Assembly: GCF_004348675.1 (NCBI RefSeq)
Contig: NZ_SMKN01000033.1
Location: 1 to 39,656 of the forward strand
Reading direction: 5' to 3'
DNA length: 39,656 nucleotides
DNA from: Micromonospora sp. KC606
GTDB lineage: Bacteria > Actinomycetota > Actinomycetes > Mycobacteriales > Micromonosporaceae
How positions within the stretch are numbered: the stretch's first letter is position 1; each line of letters begins with the position of its first letter. Under the pieces are notes generated by a model that did no database searches, was not told the origin of the DNA, and was given only the letters and a program-made list of their open reading frames with translations. Of the stretch, positions 1 to 8,417 are shown one piece after another. The translations under genes and the position numbers were made by a program.

Positions 1-663
1 GCCCTGGCCCGCCCGGGCGGGCCAGCACACCCCATCCCGGTCGGCCCGGCGGGCCCGACCTCCGGCCCGGTCGCGTCACCCGACCCGGTCGGCGCGTCTT
101 CCGGCCCCACCGGCGGCACGTCCGACTCGGCCGGTCCGTCATCCGGCCCGACCGGCGGCGCGTCCGGTCCACCCACCGGAATGTCCAGCCCGCCCGCCGG
201 CCCTCCGAACGGCGATCCCCTGCTGTCCGGGCAGCGTCAGGTCACCATCGTGCGGGTGGATGCGTTCGAGGGCGGGTTGTCGCTGCTCGACGACGGCCGG
301 CTGGGCGAGGTCGACGGCGACGAAGGACGCCAGCTGTTCGTGTTCACGCCGCAGGGGCCCGACACGTACCAGATCCGCACCGCCGAGCCCGGCACCGACC
401 GGACCGACACCTGCTGGGAGGTCCGCTCGTCGGGCAGTCAGCCGCTACGGGTCGAGGCGGCCCCCTGCGCGCCGGACGAGCCGAGACAGCAGTTCACGGT
501 CGTCCGCGACGGCCAACACAACGGCGCGCCGACGTACGCGATCAGCAGCCACTCGGCCTTCCTGCAGAGCTCCCGGACCCGGGGACTGATCCTGGAGGAA
601 CTCGGCGACGCACCCCTGACCACCCGCTTCCGGCTGGTCGACAACGGACCTGCGTCGCAGTGA
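1..663 (+). CDS. C-terminal part of a protein with Pro/Gly/Ser linker and beta-trefoil-like domain (5' partial)
   Basis: The frame is open from base 1, so the gene begins outside the window; the first internal ATG (181) is probably not the true start. Residues 1 to about 75 are a low-complexity Pro/Gly/Ser/Thr linker with near-repeats of SGPTGG. The last 150 residues form a compact domain with two cysteines and Q-x-F / Y-x-I-R type strands (QLFVFTPQGPDTYQIRTAEP, then RQQFTVV) resembling ricin-type or fascin-like beta-trefoil subdomains. In actinomycetes such linkers usually join a secreted, membrane or kinase domain to a carbohydrate-binding or sensor domain. The partner domain is not visible, so the function is unknown. 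The beta-trefoil assignment is by pattern only. Confidence 0.6.
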   Translation, partial: ALARPGGPAHPIPVGPAGPTSGPVASPDPVGASSGPTGGTSDSAGPSSGPTGGASGPPTGMSSPPAGPPNGDPLLSGQRQVTIVRVDAFEGGLSLLDDGRLGEVDGDEGRQLFVFTPQGPDTYQIRTAEPGTDRTDTCWEVRSSGSQPLRVEAAPCAPDEPRQQFTVVRDGQHNGAPTYAISSHSAFLQSSRTRGLILEELGDAPLTTRFRLVDNGPASQ

Positions 664-1201
664 CGCGAGGACGCCCGGCCGGGCGCAGCACACCGGGGTT
701 TCCATCGGCGCTCGGAGGCGGTCATGCGACACCAGCGGCACCCGCATCGTCGAAAGTCGAGATCAGCTTCTTGGCCCTTGGTCGCGCGTTCCTCGGCAAC
801 ACCCCCGGGGGGCTCCCGTGGGTGCACGCGAACTGAAGGTTGGTCGGGGCGGGCTCAGGCCAGTTCAGGCCTCTGCGCTCGGAGGACCGGCGGGTTCCGG
901 TGGGCTGGCGGTGACCTACGTACCCACCGAACCAGCAGAGCAGCGGCACTCGTCGATTCGTGCTCGGTGATGAGTGAAGGAAACCAGGTGACCTCCTCAT
1001 CAATTCAGCGCGGCCGACCGAATCCCCATGGTCAACACTTCGGAACAGTCACTTCCCGGACCCGCCGAACCCCAGCCCAGAACACCGCTCCTCGCCGCCT
1101 CTCGACACAGAGGGGTGCCAGAAGAGGATACGCGTACGCCTCAGACCGATTTGGGTAGCGCTACTCATGTGCGGGCTGGCCCTCGGCGGCACAGTGGCAG
1201 C
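664..1201. other. Intergenic region, no convincing gene
   Basis: No recognisable protein family lies here on either strand. The only candidate is a 56-codon frame from GTG 988 to TAG 1158, preceded by GAAGGAAACCAG. Its translation is Arg/Thr/Pro-rich and does not look like a folded protein, so I do not call it. Confidence 0.4.
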
Positions 1202-1570
1202 ATGACCGAATCTGAGGTTACGGTGCCCGGCACGCCCCGCAGCACCCGCGACAGAGTTACCGCGATCGTCACCGTTCCGGCGTGGTACGCGATGCTCTAC
1301 CTTGGCTTCGTCGGCTGGGTCGCCTGGCAGACCAGAAGGGGTGCCGACGGATGGGAAGACCTGGTCATGTTCGCCGCCATCGCCTACGGGGCGCTCGCGT
1401 CCGTCCTCGGCAGCACGATCGGTATCGTGATCGTGGCTGTCAGGATCCGTAGCGCCGGATGGAGGGCCAACCCGGTCGTCTCCGGAACCGGCGCGGCGGC
1501 GGTCGGACTGGTCGGGTGGGTCCTGGTCCCCCTGATCGTACGGCTGCTGGACCTCTTGCAACGCACGTAA
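1202..1570 (+). CDS. Small integral membrane protein, unknown function
   Basis: This is a 122-residue protein with a polar N-terminus (about 25 residues) and three hydrophobic stretches: around residues 28-45 (VPAWYAMLYLGFVGWVAW), 55-80 (MFAAIAYGALASVLGSTIGI) and 95-118 (AAAVGLVGWVLVPLIVRLL). A topology with three transmembrane helices is likely. The frame is open further upstream (to 1028), but that extension is Pro/Arg-rich and non-homologous in feel, so ATG 1202 is preferred; its ribosome site is weak. I recognise no family. It stands alone between a partial gene and a pseudogene region. Confidence 0.55.
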   Translation: MTESEVTVPGTPRSTRDRVTAIVTVPAWYAMLYLGFVGWVAWQTRRGADGWEDLVMFAAIAYGALASVLGSTIGIVIVAVRIRSAGWRANPVVSGTGAAAVGLVGWVLVPLIVRLLDLLQRT

Positions 1571-1656
1571 CCAGGCGCACCGGCTGTCGCTGGCACTGAC
1601 GTCGCTCGGTCACTGCCGTGGCGCGCGGATGAACGACCCGGCGGAACGAACGCCGG

Positions 1657-2076
1657 TCAACTGATCCGGCGAGGGCCGCGGACCAGGTACCCGGCCATGC
1701 CGGTCACCGCGAGGAGTCTTCTACTGTGTGCCGCGGTGACGCAGACCCGTGGACCGCTGTCGCGGGTGCAGACGTCGGCGACCGCTGCCGGGTCGACCGG
1801 GAAGGCTGCGCCGGTGCCGACGGTCGGCATCGAAGCCGCCAACGCCAGGCCGAGCGCGGGCGGTACGACGGCGAGCAGCCGGGCGAGCCGGCTCGTCGCG
1901 AGGTAGAGCATCAGTCCCCCTCCGGCCAGTCCGCCGAGCCACAGCGCCCGGCCCGCGCTGACCGAACCGGCGAGCGTCTGGAAATCGGAGATCGTGATGG
2001 CGGGGTTGGGAGCGAACAGGGCGGGACCGAGCAGGGTGGCGTCGGTGCACCTGGGTGCCCCGACGCCAGAATACGG
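1657..2076 (-). pseudogene. Membrane protein fragment (ABC-2/DUF7224-like permease remnant)
   Basis: One open minus frame contains two hydrophobic helices (ALWLGGLAGGGLMLYLA and LLAVVPPALGLALAASMP), then a polar segment with VCTRDSGPRVCV and a stop. This resembles the C-terminal half of actinomycete multi-helix permease-like proteins with an extracytoplasmic Cys-containing tail. There is no start codon or ribosome site. Upstream it runs directly into the truncated N-acetyltransferase in a different frame near 2077. I read it as the 3' remainder of a gene whose 5' part was deleted. The family call is tentative; the fragment status is better supported. Confidence 0.45.
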
Positions 2077-2743
2077 CCAGAGCGGCGCTGAGATTCCGAA
2101 CGAAATCCGATTCGGGATGGGTTGAGACGTACCAGCTGTCGACTTCGAGGTCGATTCGCTGTTGGGCGTCGGGCCCGAGGACGTAGAGCGGCTGCCACGA
2201 TCCGCGAATCTCGGCCTCGAGCCGTCGCCAGCCGTCTGGCATCGAAATCAGACGGTGCCGCTCGTGCCTGGTGTGCTGCGGCGTTTCCCGATCGAGCCGG
2301 ATGGGGGACGAGAGCGTCTGCCCGCCAAACCCGACATCGACGAGGTAGCTCTCGTCGGTCGACGGGATATTGACGGCAAGAGCGAGGTGAGTTCGCGCCG
2401 TCGGGCACGCACCGTCGGGCTGCAACCAGACGACTCGCCCGGTCAGCGCGGTGACGTCGTAGCCGAGCGCGAGCAGCGCCCCGCCGATCAGGCCGTTCTG
2501 CTCATAGCAGTAGCCGCCCCGGTGTCGGTGCACGAGCTTCTCGACCAGTGTCCCGGTACGCAGGTCGGCCACCGGACGGCCGAGCACCGGGTCGAGGGTC
2601 TCGAACGGGATGTTGCGGTTGTGCCCGGCAACCACCGTCTCCAGCGTCTTGAGCGTCGGTGCCGAGTGGGTGTCGAGCACAGTTGCCACGCCGATCCGCC
2701 GAAAGTAGGCACGCAGTTCATCCACGGTCATCGCAGTGTCCAT
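2077..2743 (-). pseudogene. Arylamine N-acetyltransferase, 3'-truncated
   Basis: NATs transfer acetyl or other acyl groups from CoA to arylamines; in actinomycetes they also act as amide synthases. The first about 220 residues are intact, with the catalytic triad of the family: Cys in RGGYCYEQNGL, His in ARTHLALAV and Asp in YLVDVGFGG. Homology continues to SDFVRNLSAAL and then ends abruptly near 2077. There the reading frame passes into unrelated sequence and the frame of a membrane protein takes over. A full NAT has about 260-280 residues, so the C-terminal domain is missing. ATG 2743 is preferred; a TTG at 2758 and an ATG at 2731 are alternatives, and none has a clear ribosome site. The gene may make an unstable protein. 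Confidence 0.75.
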
Positions 2744-2757
2744 GGGTTGAGCGTGCA

Positions 2758-2777
2758 ACCTGAAGCGCCCTTCAGGT
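2758..2777. promoter_or_regulatory. Inverted repeat upstream of the N-acetyltransferase start
   Basis: ACCTGAAG-CGCC-CTTCAGGT has perfect 8-base arms around 4 bases and ends 14 bases before ATG 2743. Size and spacing fit an operator of a dimeric repressor or a MerR-type activator; MerR regulators often neighbour NAT genes in actinomycetes, but none is adjacent here. The role is inferred. Confidence 0.5.
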
Positions 2778-2878
2778 CAATGTCTCGCGCGGCCTGTCGC
2801 GATCCTCGCCCGGCGCGACGGCAACTCAGTCGGCGGCAAACCGCGCATCACCCGCGTCAACAACGGTGCTGGTCCCCA

Positions 2879-2908
2879 CAACCAGGCCTCACCTGCCTTG
2901 CCTGGTTG
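2879..2908 (-). terminator. Stem-loop after the methionine-salvage operon
   Basis: CAACCAGGC and GCCTGGTTG form a perfect 9-bp stem with a 12-base loop, 5 bases beyond the amidohydrolase stop on the minus strand. No T-run follows, as is common in actinomycetes. It is probably the end of the operon transcript or an RNA-stabilising 3' structure. Confidence 0.5.
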
Positions 2909-2913
2909 CTGCC

Positions 2914-4164
2914 TCACCGGGCCCGCGGCGGTGCCAGTAAGCGCCCGGCGGCCATGAGCAGCCGACGATACTTGGCTGGCTCGGACAGCAGCCGCAGGTC
3001 TTCCAGCGGGTTACCCTCTATCCCGATCAGGTCGGCGTAGGCGCCTGGGGCGACGACACCGAGTGTGCCCTCCGCGCCGAGCATCGCGGCGGCGGTGGAG
3101 GTAGCCGACCGAATGATGTCGACAGGTTGAAGCACCTCCCGCCGTAGGCGCAGTTCATCGAGTTGGTGGTGTTGCATGCTGCCCAGCAGGTCGGTGCCGA
3201 AGACGATGTTGACGCCACCCCGGTGCGCGCTCTCCAACGCGCGCAGGCCCGAGTCGAGCACGTCGTAGACCTTGCGATGGACGTGCTCGGAGATGCCGGC
3301 CGCACGGCCGTCGCTGGCGATGGCTTGGTACGTGACCAGCGTGGGCACCAGGTAGGCGCCGGTGGCGCGAAACAGTTCGATACTGCTGGCGTCGAGCAGG
3401 TTGCCGTGTTCGATGCTGCGTACGCCGCACTCGAGCCCTCGGTTGATCGCCTCCGCCGTGTACGCGTGTCCGGCGACGTACCTGCCCGCCGCGCGAGCCT
3501 CGGCGACGATGGCGGTGATCTCGTCCAGCGCGAACTGGGTGCTGTCGATGCGGTCGGTCGGCGAGGTCACGCCACCACCCAGCATGATCTTGATGTGGTG
3601 CGCTCCCTTGCGGAGTTCGTCGCGGGCCGCGCGCCGGCACTCCGGGACACCGTCGCAGACCCGGCCGAAGTCGGGGCAACAATACGCGACGGTCCCGGCG
3701 TTGCGACCGGGGTGCCGCACGTCGCCGTGGCCCCCGGTCTGGGAAAGGGCCTTGCCGGCGAAGAACAGGCGGGGACCGACGACGAGACCGTCCGCGATGG
3801 CGTCGGCGAGGCCGTGGTCAGCACCGCCGCAGTCACGCACTGTGGTGAAGCCTCGGTCCAGCATGTGACGCAGCGCTCCGGCCGCGTACGCGCCTACGTA
3901 GTAGTGGGACAGGTCCGGCAGGGCGGACAGGTCGGCCGTGGCCGCCGTCACGTGCACGTGCCCATCGATGAGCCCGGGCATCAGGGTGGCCCCGGCCAGA
4001 TCGACGACCGGCGCCTCCCGGTGGCGCACCTCGCCGCCGCCGACCTCGACGATCAGCCCGTCGACCACCAGGACTCGGCGGTCAGGCGTCAGCGTTCCTG
4101 CGGCCGCGTCCAGCACGGTCGCGTTGACCAGAAGCCACGTCCTTCCATCATCTGGTGCCGGCAC
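2914..4164 (-). CDS. Metal-dependent amidohydrolase family protein
   Basis: This 416-residue enzyme belongs to the imidazolonepropionase/prolidase-like branch of the amidohydrolase superfamily (cytosolic, hydrolysing amide or C-N bonds at a di- or mononuclear metal). Visible ligands are HxH (H69, H71, in DGHVHV), K192 in HHIKIMLGGG (carboxylated-Lys position), H233 in GHAYT, H253 in SIEHGN and D325 in FGTDLLG. The N- and C-terminal beta-sandwich strands (VLVVDGLIVEVG; GAYADLIGIEGNPLEDL) are present, so length and domains look complete. GTG 4164 is chosen because AAGGAGGAG lies 6 bases upstream; the open frame further upstream overlaps the MFS gene and looks non-coding. It is the last gene of the mtn operon, 46 bases after the transporter. 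The substrate is unknown; an N-acyl or dipeptide-like compound brought in by the transporter is one possibility. Confidence 0.85.
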   Translation of the reverse strand: MPAPDDGRTWLLVNATVLDAAAGTLTPDRRVLVVDGLIVEVGGGEVRHREAPVVDLAGATLMPGLIDGHVHVTAATADLSALPDLSHYYVGAYAAGALRHMLDRGFTTVRDCGGADHGLADAIADGLVVGPRLFFAGKALSQTGGHGDVRHPGRNAGTVAYCCPDFGRVCDGVPECRRAARDELRKGAHHIKIMLGGGVTSPTDRIDSTQFALDEITAIVAEARAAGRYVAGHAYTAEAINRGLECGVRSIEHGNLLDASSIELFRATGAYLVPTLVTYQAIASDGRAAGISEHVHRKVYDVLDSGLRALESAHRGGVNIVFGTDLLGSMQHHQLDELRLRREVLQPVDIIRSATSTAAAMLGAEGTLGVVAPGAYADLIGIEGNPLEDLRLLSEPAKYRRLLMAAGRLLAPPRAR

Positions 4165-4210
4165 GAGGGCTCCTCCTTGGCAACGAGTGGGTCGGGTGCG
4201 GAGGTGCCGG

Positions 4211-5638
4211 TCACCGGCGGGGGTCGAGAATCCCCGAGGCTGGTGCCGGCCTCTTCGGCATTCGCGGCGCAGGCAGGGCCGGCTTTCCGTCGCTGATCTC
4301 TTCCAGAGCCCGCCCTCTGGTGGAGACCCCGAAGACCAGGACGACCATGACGCCGAAGGCGAGCGCACCCGTGGTGATCAAAAAGACGCCGTTGAAGCCG
4401 ATGACTGGGTAGGTCGTCCCGATCAGGATCGGCGCGGAGATTCCGCCGATGCGTCCGACCGCGGATGCGGTGCCCATGCCACGCGCCCGGATCGCCGTCG
4501 GGTACAGCTCCGGAGTGTACGCATAGATCGCGGCATACACGCCGTTCATGAAGAACGACAGCAGTCCGCCGAAGATCATCACCTGTGCGGAGATATCCGA
4601 CCCGGACAACAGATACGCGGCCACCGCCCCACCAGCGAGGTACGTAGCAATGGTCCACTTGCGATCCAGGAAGTCGCTGAGGGCGGCGGCGGAGTAGTAG
4701 CCGGGAATCTGGGCTAGGTAGATCACGATCGAGTAGGTGAAGCTCTTCGCGATGGTGAGCCCGTTCGTGTACAGCAGCGTCGGCATGAAGGTGAAGAAGC
4801 CGTAGAAAGAAAACGTGATCACCACCCAGAGGACCCACAGAATGGCCGTACGGCCAGCCAGATCCCGCCGCCACAGCTGCCCTATACCGACCCGGCGCTC
4901 GGCCGGCGTGGCGCCCGGTGACGGGCCGGCCGGGGAGAGTGGCTCGGTCAGCCGGGCAGCGGTCGACTGCCCTGCCTTCCGCTCGATGGCCTCGACGACG
5001 GCGCGAGCCTCGTCGGTCCGCCCCTGCGAGAGCAGGAAACGGGGCGACTCCGGCACAGACCGGCGCCACCACAACAGCAGGACGATGGGTACGGCGGCAA
5101 CCACGTGGAGCACCCGCCATCCCTCCGGCCCCATCGGAACGATCAACCGGGCCAGGAGGGCGGCGCCGACATACCCGAAGGAGAAGAAACCAGCGAGCGC
5201 ACCGATGAACCGGCCGCGTAGCCGCCCCGGGATGAACTCAGAGAGAAACGCTGGGATGATCGCCGACTCGGCCCCGGTGCCGATGCCGGCGACCAGTCGG
5301 GCGAGGAAGAAGAACTCCCAGGAGGGAGAGAACGCCGCGACGAAGGTGGCCACGCAGAAGATGGCCAGCGCCCACATCATCACCCGGCGTCGGCCGATCC
5401 GGTCGGCGATAATGCCGGCACCGAGGGCACCGAAGAAGAAGCCGATGAGCGTCGAGCTTCCGACCAAGCCGGTCTGCCCGCTGTTCAGCTGCCACTCCTC
5501 AGCGACCGAGGGAAGGACGAAAGCGACGGTGGCCACATCGAGGCCGTCAAAGGCGAGCCCAAGGCCACCCATGGCGAGAAGCGTCAGGTGCGGACGGGAG
5601 AATGGCAGCCGCTCCAGGCGGGTCAGCAGGTCAGACAC
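4211..5638 (-). CDS. MFS transporter (metabolite:H+ symporter type)
   Basis: This 475-residue polytopic membrane protein has about 12 helices. MFS motif A is seen as GIIADRIGRRRVMM after helix 2, and PESPRFLLSQGR in the central loop is typical of the sugar-porter/SV2/AAHS-like group. The second half repeats the pattern (SDFLDRKWTI; YTPELYPTAIRARGMG). It should move a small organic acid, nucleoside or sugar-like solute by proton coupling; the substrate cannot be read from sequence. The start ATG 5638 lies 12 bases after the mtnP stop, so it is co-transcribed with the methionine-salvage genes. Uptake or export of a methylthio compound or purine is an inference from position only. Confidence 0.9.
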   Translation of the reverse strand: MSDLLTRLERLPFSRPHLTLLAMGGLGLAFDGLDVATVAFVLPSVAEEWQLNSGQTGLVGSSTLIGFFFGALGAGIIADRIGRRRVMMWALAIFCVATFVAAFSPSWEFFFLARLVAGIGTGAESAIIPAFLSEFIPGRLRGRFIGALAGFFSFGYVGAALLARLIVPMGPEGWRVLHVVAAVPIVLLLWWRRSVPESPRFLLSQGRTDEARAVVEAIERKAGQSTAARLTEPLSPAGPSPGATPAERRVGIGQLWRRDLAGRTAILWVLWVVITFSFYGFFTFMPTLLYTNGLTIAKSFTYSIVIYLAQIPGYYSAAALSDFLDRKWTIATYLAGGAVAAYLLSGSDISAQVMIFGGLLSFFMNGVYAAIYAYTPELYPTAIRARGMGTASAVGRIGGISAPILIGTTYPVIGFNGVFLITTGALAFGVMVVLVFGVSTRGRALEEISDGKPALPAPRMPKRPAPASGILDPRR

Positions 5639-5650
5639 GGCGGCTCCCGT

Positions 5651-6460
5651 TCAGCAGATCTCGAGCGGGAGCTTGATGCCGTCCAGGGTCGCACGGCACC
5701 CGCACGTGGGCGTTCGTGGCAGCGCGTCGACCACCCGGAGCAGGAGAGCCCGGAGCCGGTCGACATTCTCGGCGAAGACCTGGAACACGTCCTGCTGCTG
5801 GACCTCGTCGCCGGCGGCGAGGCCAGCGTCCAGATCCGTCACCAGAGCGACGGAGGTGTAGCAGAGAGCGAGTTCCCGGGCCAAGGCCGCCTCTGGCTGG
5901 CCAGTCATGTTGACCAGCGACCACCCCTGGTTGGCGTACCAGCGTGACTCGGCCCGACTGGAGAACCGTGGCCCGTCGATCACCACGGTGGTCCCTCCGT
6001 CAGTCACCGGGCTGCCGTGCTCGTTGGCGGTCTTCAGTACGGTCTCCCGGCCGACCGGACAGTAGGGGTCGGCGAAGGAGACGTGCACCGCACCGGAGTC
6101 GAAGTAGGTCCGGTGCCGCCCGGAGGTACGGTCCACGACCTGGTCGGGAACCACCAGGCTGCCCGGTCCCAGTCTGGGCACCAGCGAGCCGACCGCACAG
6201 GGCGCGAGGATCTGACGTACGCCGGCGGCGCGCAGCGCCCACAGGTTGGCGCGATAGTTGATTTTATGTGGCGGGAGGGCGTGGTCGGCGCCGTGCCTGG
6301 CGAGGAAGGCAACCGTTCTGCCGTGCACCTTCCCCACCGTCAACGGGCCGCTCGGCGGGCCGAATGGGGTGTCGACCCTCATTTCGGCTGCCTTGTCGAG
6401 AAGCGAGTAGAGCCCGGTGCCGCCGATGATGCCAACGTCGGGTCGGGCCTGCGTGGTCAT
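5651..6460 (-). CDS. mtnP: S-methyl-5'-thioadenosine phosphorylase
   Basis: MtnP cleaves methylthioadenosine with phosphate to adenine and 5-methylthioribose-1-phosphate, the first step of salvage. The 269-residue length is normal for the family. Hallmarks are the N-terminal GIIGGTG phosphate loop, ARHGADHALPPHKINYRAN, the active-site strand VIDGPRFSSRAES and NMTGQPEAALARE, which binds the purine/ribose. DLDAGL replaces the usual Asp-bearing loop near the purine site and still carries Asp residues. The start overlaps the aminotransferase stop by 4 bases (ATGA, 6457-6460), showing translational coupling. Both products have a dedicated next enzyme in the mtnA-apt fusion encoded in the same operon. 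The main alternative is purine nucleoside phosphorylase, less likely given the operon and the HKINYRAN motif. Confidence 0.92.
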   Translation of the reverse strand: MTTQARPDVGIIGGTGLYSLLDKAAEMRVDTPFGPPSGPLTVGKVHGRTVAFLARHGADHALPPHKINYRANLWALRAAGVRQILAPCAVGSLVPRLGPGSLVVPDQVVDRTSGRHRTYFDSGAVHVSFADPYCPVGRETVLKTANEHGSPVTDGGTTVVIDGPRFSSRAESRWYANQGWSLVNMTGQPEAALARELALCYTSVALVTDLDAGLAAGDEVQQQDVFQVFAENVDRLRALLLRVVDALPRTPTCGCRATLDGIKLPLEIC

Positions 6461-7665
6461 CGTGCCTCCTGATAGGACAGCGTGGTGAGGGCGGTCAGTC
6501 TGCCCGCGGCCTCGTCTAGCACCTCCGGCCGCTTGCAGAACACGAAGCGGACAGCGGACAACCCGTCAGCGGGGTTGTCATAGAACACCGCGCTGGGTAT
6601 CGCGGCGATCCCGGCACGGTGCGGGAGTTCCCGGCAGAAGCGGACGCCGTCCGTCACACCGAGGGGTCGGATGTCGGCCTGCAGAAAGTACGTTCCCTGG
6701 CACACGTACGGCGCCAGTCCGGCCGCCGCCAGGCCGGCGCGCAAGCGGTCCCGGCTAGCCTGCAGCCGCGCCGCCTGGGCCCGCACCCAGTGCTGCTCGG
6801 CTACCAGGCCCAGCGCCACCGCGGCCTGGAAGGCGGGGCCTGAGGCGAACGTCAGGTACTGCTTGACCTTTCGTACTGCGTCGACCAGAGCGGCCGGGCC
6901 GCACACCCAGCCGACCTTCCAGCCGGTGGCGCTGAAGGTCTTCCCCGCCGAGGAGATGGACAGCGTCCGTTCCCGCATTCCCGGCAGCGTGGCGAGCGGG
7001 GTATGTAGGGCGCCGTCGTACGTCAGGTACTCATAAACCTCATCGGTGATGGCGACCAGGTTGTTCCGCCGACAGCAGTCGGCTATGGCGGCCAGTTCCT
7101 CGTCATCGAACACCGTGCCGGTCGGGTTGTGCGGGCTGTTGAGCAGCAGCAGCCGGGACCGGCGGGAGACCGCGGCCGACAGGTCGGCGGGGTCGAATCC
7201 GAAGCGGCCGGTGGCGTCGGGGCGCATCTGGACGACCCGCTTCCGGCCGCGGGCCAGAGCGATGCTCGCGGCATACGAGTCGTAGTACGGCTCGAAAACG
7301 ATGACCTCGTCGTCTGGCCCGCAGTGGGCCAGTAGCGCCGCCGCCAGCGCCTCGGTCGCCCCCGTCGTCACGAGAACCTCGGTGTCCGGGTCGTAGTGGG
7401 CGTCGTACCTCAGCGACCGCTGCGCGGAGATCGCGAGCCGCAGTTCGGCGAGACCGGCCAACGGCGGGTACTGGTTCGCGCCCGTCGCGATGGCGACCTG
7501 GGCCGCCTCCAGCATGGCCGGCGGGCCGTCGGTGTCCGGGAAGCCCTGCCCGAGGTTGATCGCTCCGGCGCGCTGCGCCAGCGCCGTCATCTCCGTGAAA
7601 ATGGTCGTGCCGGTGCCGGTGCTGGTGCCGGTGCTGATCGGGCCGCCGGTTGGGTGGATCATCAC
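6457..7665 (-). CDS. mtnE: PLP-dependent class I/II aminotransferase, probable methionine-forming (MtnE role)
   Basis: The 402-residue fold-type I aminotransferase probably converts 2-oxo-4-methylthiobutyrate to methionine, the last step of the pathway. Visible features are GQGFPDTDGP near the N-terminus, TGATEA for the PLP phosphate, NSPHNPTG (N180), ITDEVYEYLTYDG (PLP ring Asp/Tyr), the Schiff-base lysine K242 in SSAGKTFSATGWKVGW, and the C-terminal RFVFCK arginine for the carboxylate. The closest style is the kynurenine/glutamine transaminase K group, which serves as MtnE in many bacteria. The start is GTG 7665, or ATG 7662 one codon later; GTGA overlaps the mtnC stop. The N-terminus (ISTGTSTGTGTT) is encoded by an imperfect hexanucleotide repeat, so its length may vary between strains. 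Confidence 0.85.
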   Translation of the reverse strand: MMIHPTGGPISTGTSTGTGTTIFTEMTALAQRAGAINLGQGFPDTDGPPAMLEAAQVAIATGANQYPPLAGLAELRLAISAQRSLRYDAHYDPDTEVLVTTGATEALAAALLAHCGPDDEVIVFEPYYDSYAASIALARGRKRVVQMRPDATGRFGFDPADLSAAVSRRSRLLLLNSPHNPTGTVFDDEELAAIADCCRRNNLVAITDEVYEYLTYDGALHTPLATLPGMRERTLSISSAGKTFSATGWKVGWVCGPAALVDAVRKVKQYLTFASGPAFQAAVALGLVAEQHWVRAQAARLQASRDRLRAGLAAAGLAPYVCQGTYFLQADIRPLGVTDGVRFCRELPHRAGIAAIPSAVFYDNPADGLSAVRFVFCKRPEVLDEAAGRLTALTTLSYQEAR

Positions 7666-8417
7666 GACCGCCGTACGCCGGATTGCGCGGCCGAAGCGTC
7701 AGGGCCCACCGGCAGCGGCCGACCGGCCGGGTCGCCGTGCAGGTCGAGCTGGTCGAAGTCGGCGACGGCCAGGTGGTCGCCGGGCACCGGCGGCGCGTCC
7801 TCCCGCTGGACGGCGACGGTGTGCCAGCCGGCCGTGCTGGCCGCGTCCAGCTCAGCGGTCACGTCGGACAGGAACACGATCGAGGGCGGGGCCGCGCCGA
7901 TCGACCGGGCGATCAGCCGGTAGGAGTCGGGCGAGTCTTTGGCGCCGGCGTTTTCGAGGTCGAAATACCCGGTGAGGTATGGCAACAGGTCACCGTGTGG
8001 GCTGTGCCGGAACCACGCGCGCTGGGCGGCCACGGATCCGGACGAAAAGATGTGGACGACCAATCCGCGCTCCGTCCACGCCCGGAGAGCCCGCGGCACG
8101 TCGTCGTACACGTGTGACACGAGTGCGCCGCTGGCCAAGGCATCCTGCCAAATCAAGCCCTGGATTGTCTTCAATGGCGCGATCTTGGCATCGCGCCGAA
8201 TCCAGTCACGCAGGATGTCGACGATCTCGCTCCGGTCGGCCTCCGGCCGGCCGGCAAGGCTGGCCGCCGACCGTAGCGCGCTGGCGACCTCCGGCTCGCC
8301 GCTGTGGGCTGCCAACCATACTGGCATCACCCGGTACGCGTACGGGAACAGCCGCTCGTGCACGTAGCTGATCGAGCTGGTGGTGCCCTCCACGTCGAGG
8401 ACCGCTACGCGGATCAT
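7662..8417 (-). CDS. mtnC: Acireductone synthase (enolase-phosphatase E1)
   Basis: MtnC is a HAD-family enzyme that enolises 2,3-diketo-5-methylthiopentyl-1-phosphate and removes the phosphate to give acireductone. It has 251 residues, close to the usual 225-260. Motif I is DVEGTT (D8, E10; Glu replaces the second Asp of common HAD enzymes, as in all E1 proteins). Motif II is the Ser in HIFSSGSVAAQ, and motif IV is FLSDVTAELDAA. The E1 signature WIRRDAKIAPLKTIQGLIW is also present. ATG 8417 overlaps the mtnD stop by 4 bases; the longer open frame upstream lies inside mtnD and is rejected. The last about 20 residues are Pro/Ser/Arg-rich and unlike the family core. Confidence 0.93.
   Translation of the reverse strand: MIRVAVLDVEGTTSSISYVHERLFPYAYRVMPVWLAAHSGEPEVASALRSAASLAGRPEADRSEIVDILRDWIRRDAKIAPLKTIQGLIWQDALASGALVSHVYDDVPRALRAWTERGLVVHIFSSGSVAAQRAWFRHSPHGDLLPYLTGYFDLENAGAKDSPDSYRLIARSIGAAPPSIVFLSDVTAELDAASTAGWHTVAVQREDAPPVPGDHLAVADFDQLDLHGDPAGRPLPVGPDASAAQSGVRRS

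Noticed and set aside
988..1158. 56-codon frame with GAAGGAAA upstream
   Set aside because: Translation is Arg/Thr/Pro-rich without hydrophobic core or motif.
1721..2758. One 345-residue N-acetyltransferase
   Set aside because: After residue about 228 the frame turns Arg/Pro-rich while another frame becomes a good membrane protein; better read as two gene fragments.
3163..4296. 377-codon plus-strand open frame over the amidohydrolase
   Set aside because: Val/Gly/Arg-rich shadow; the minus frame carries all metal ligands of the family.
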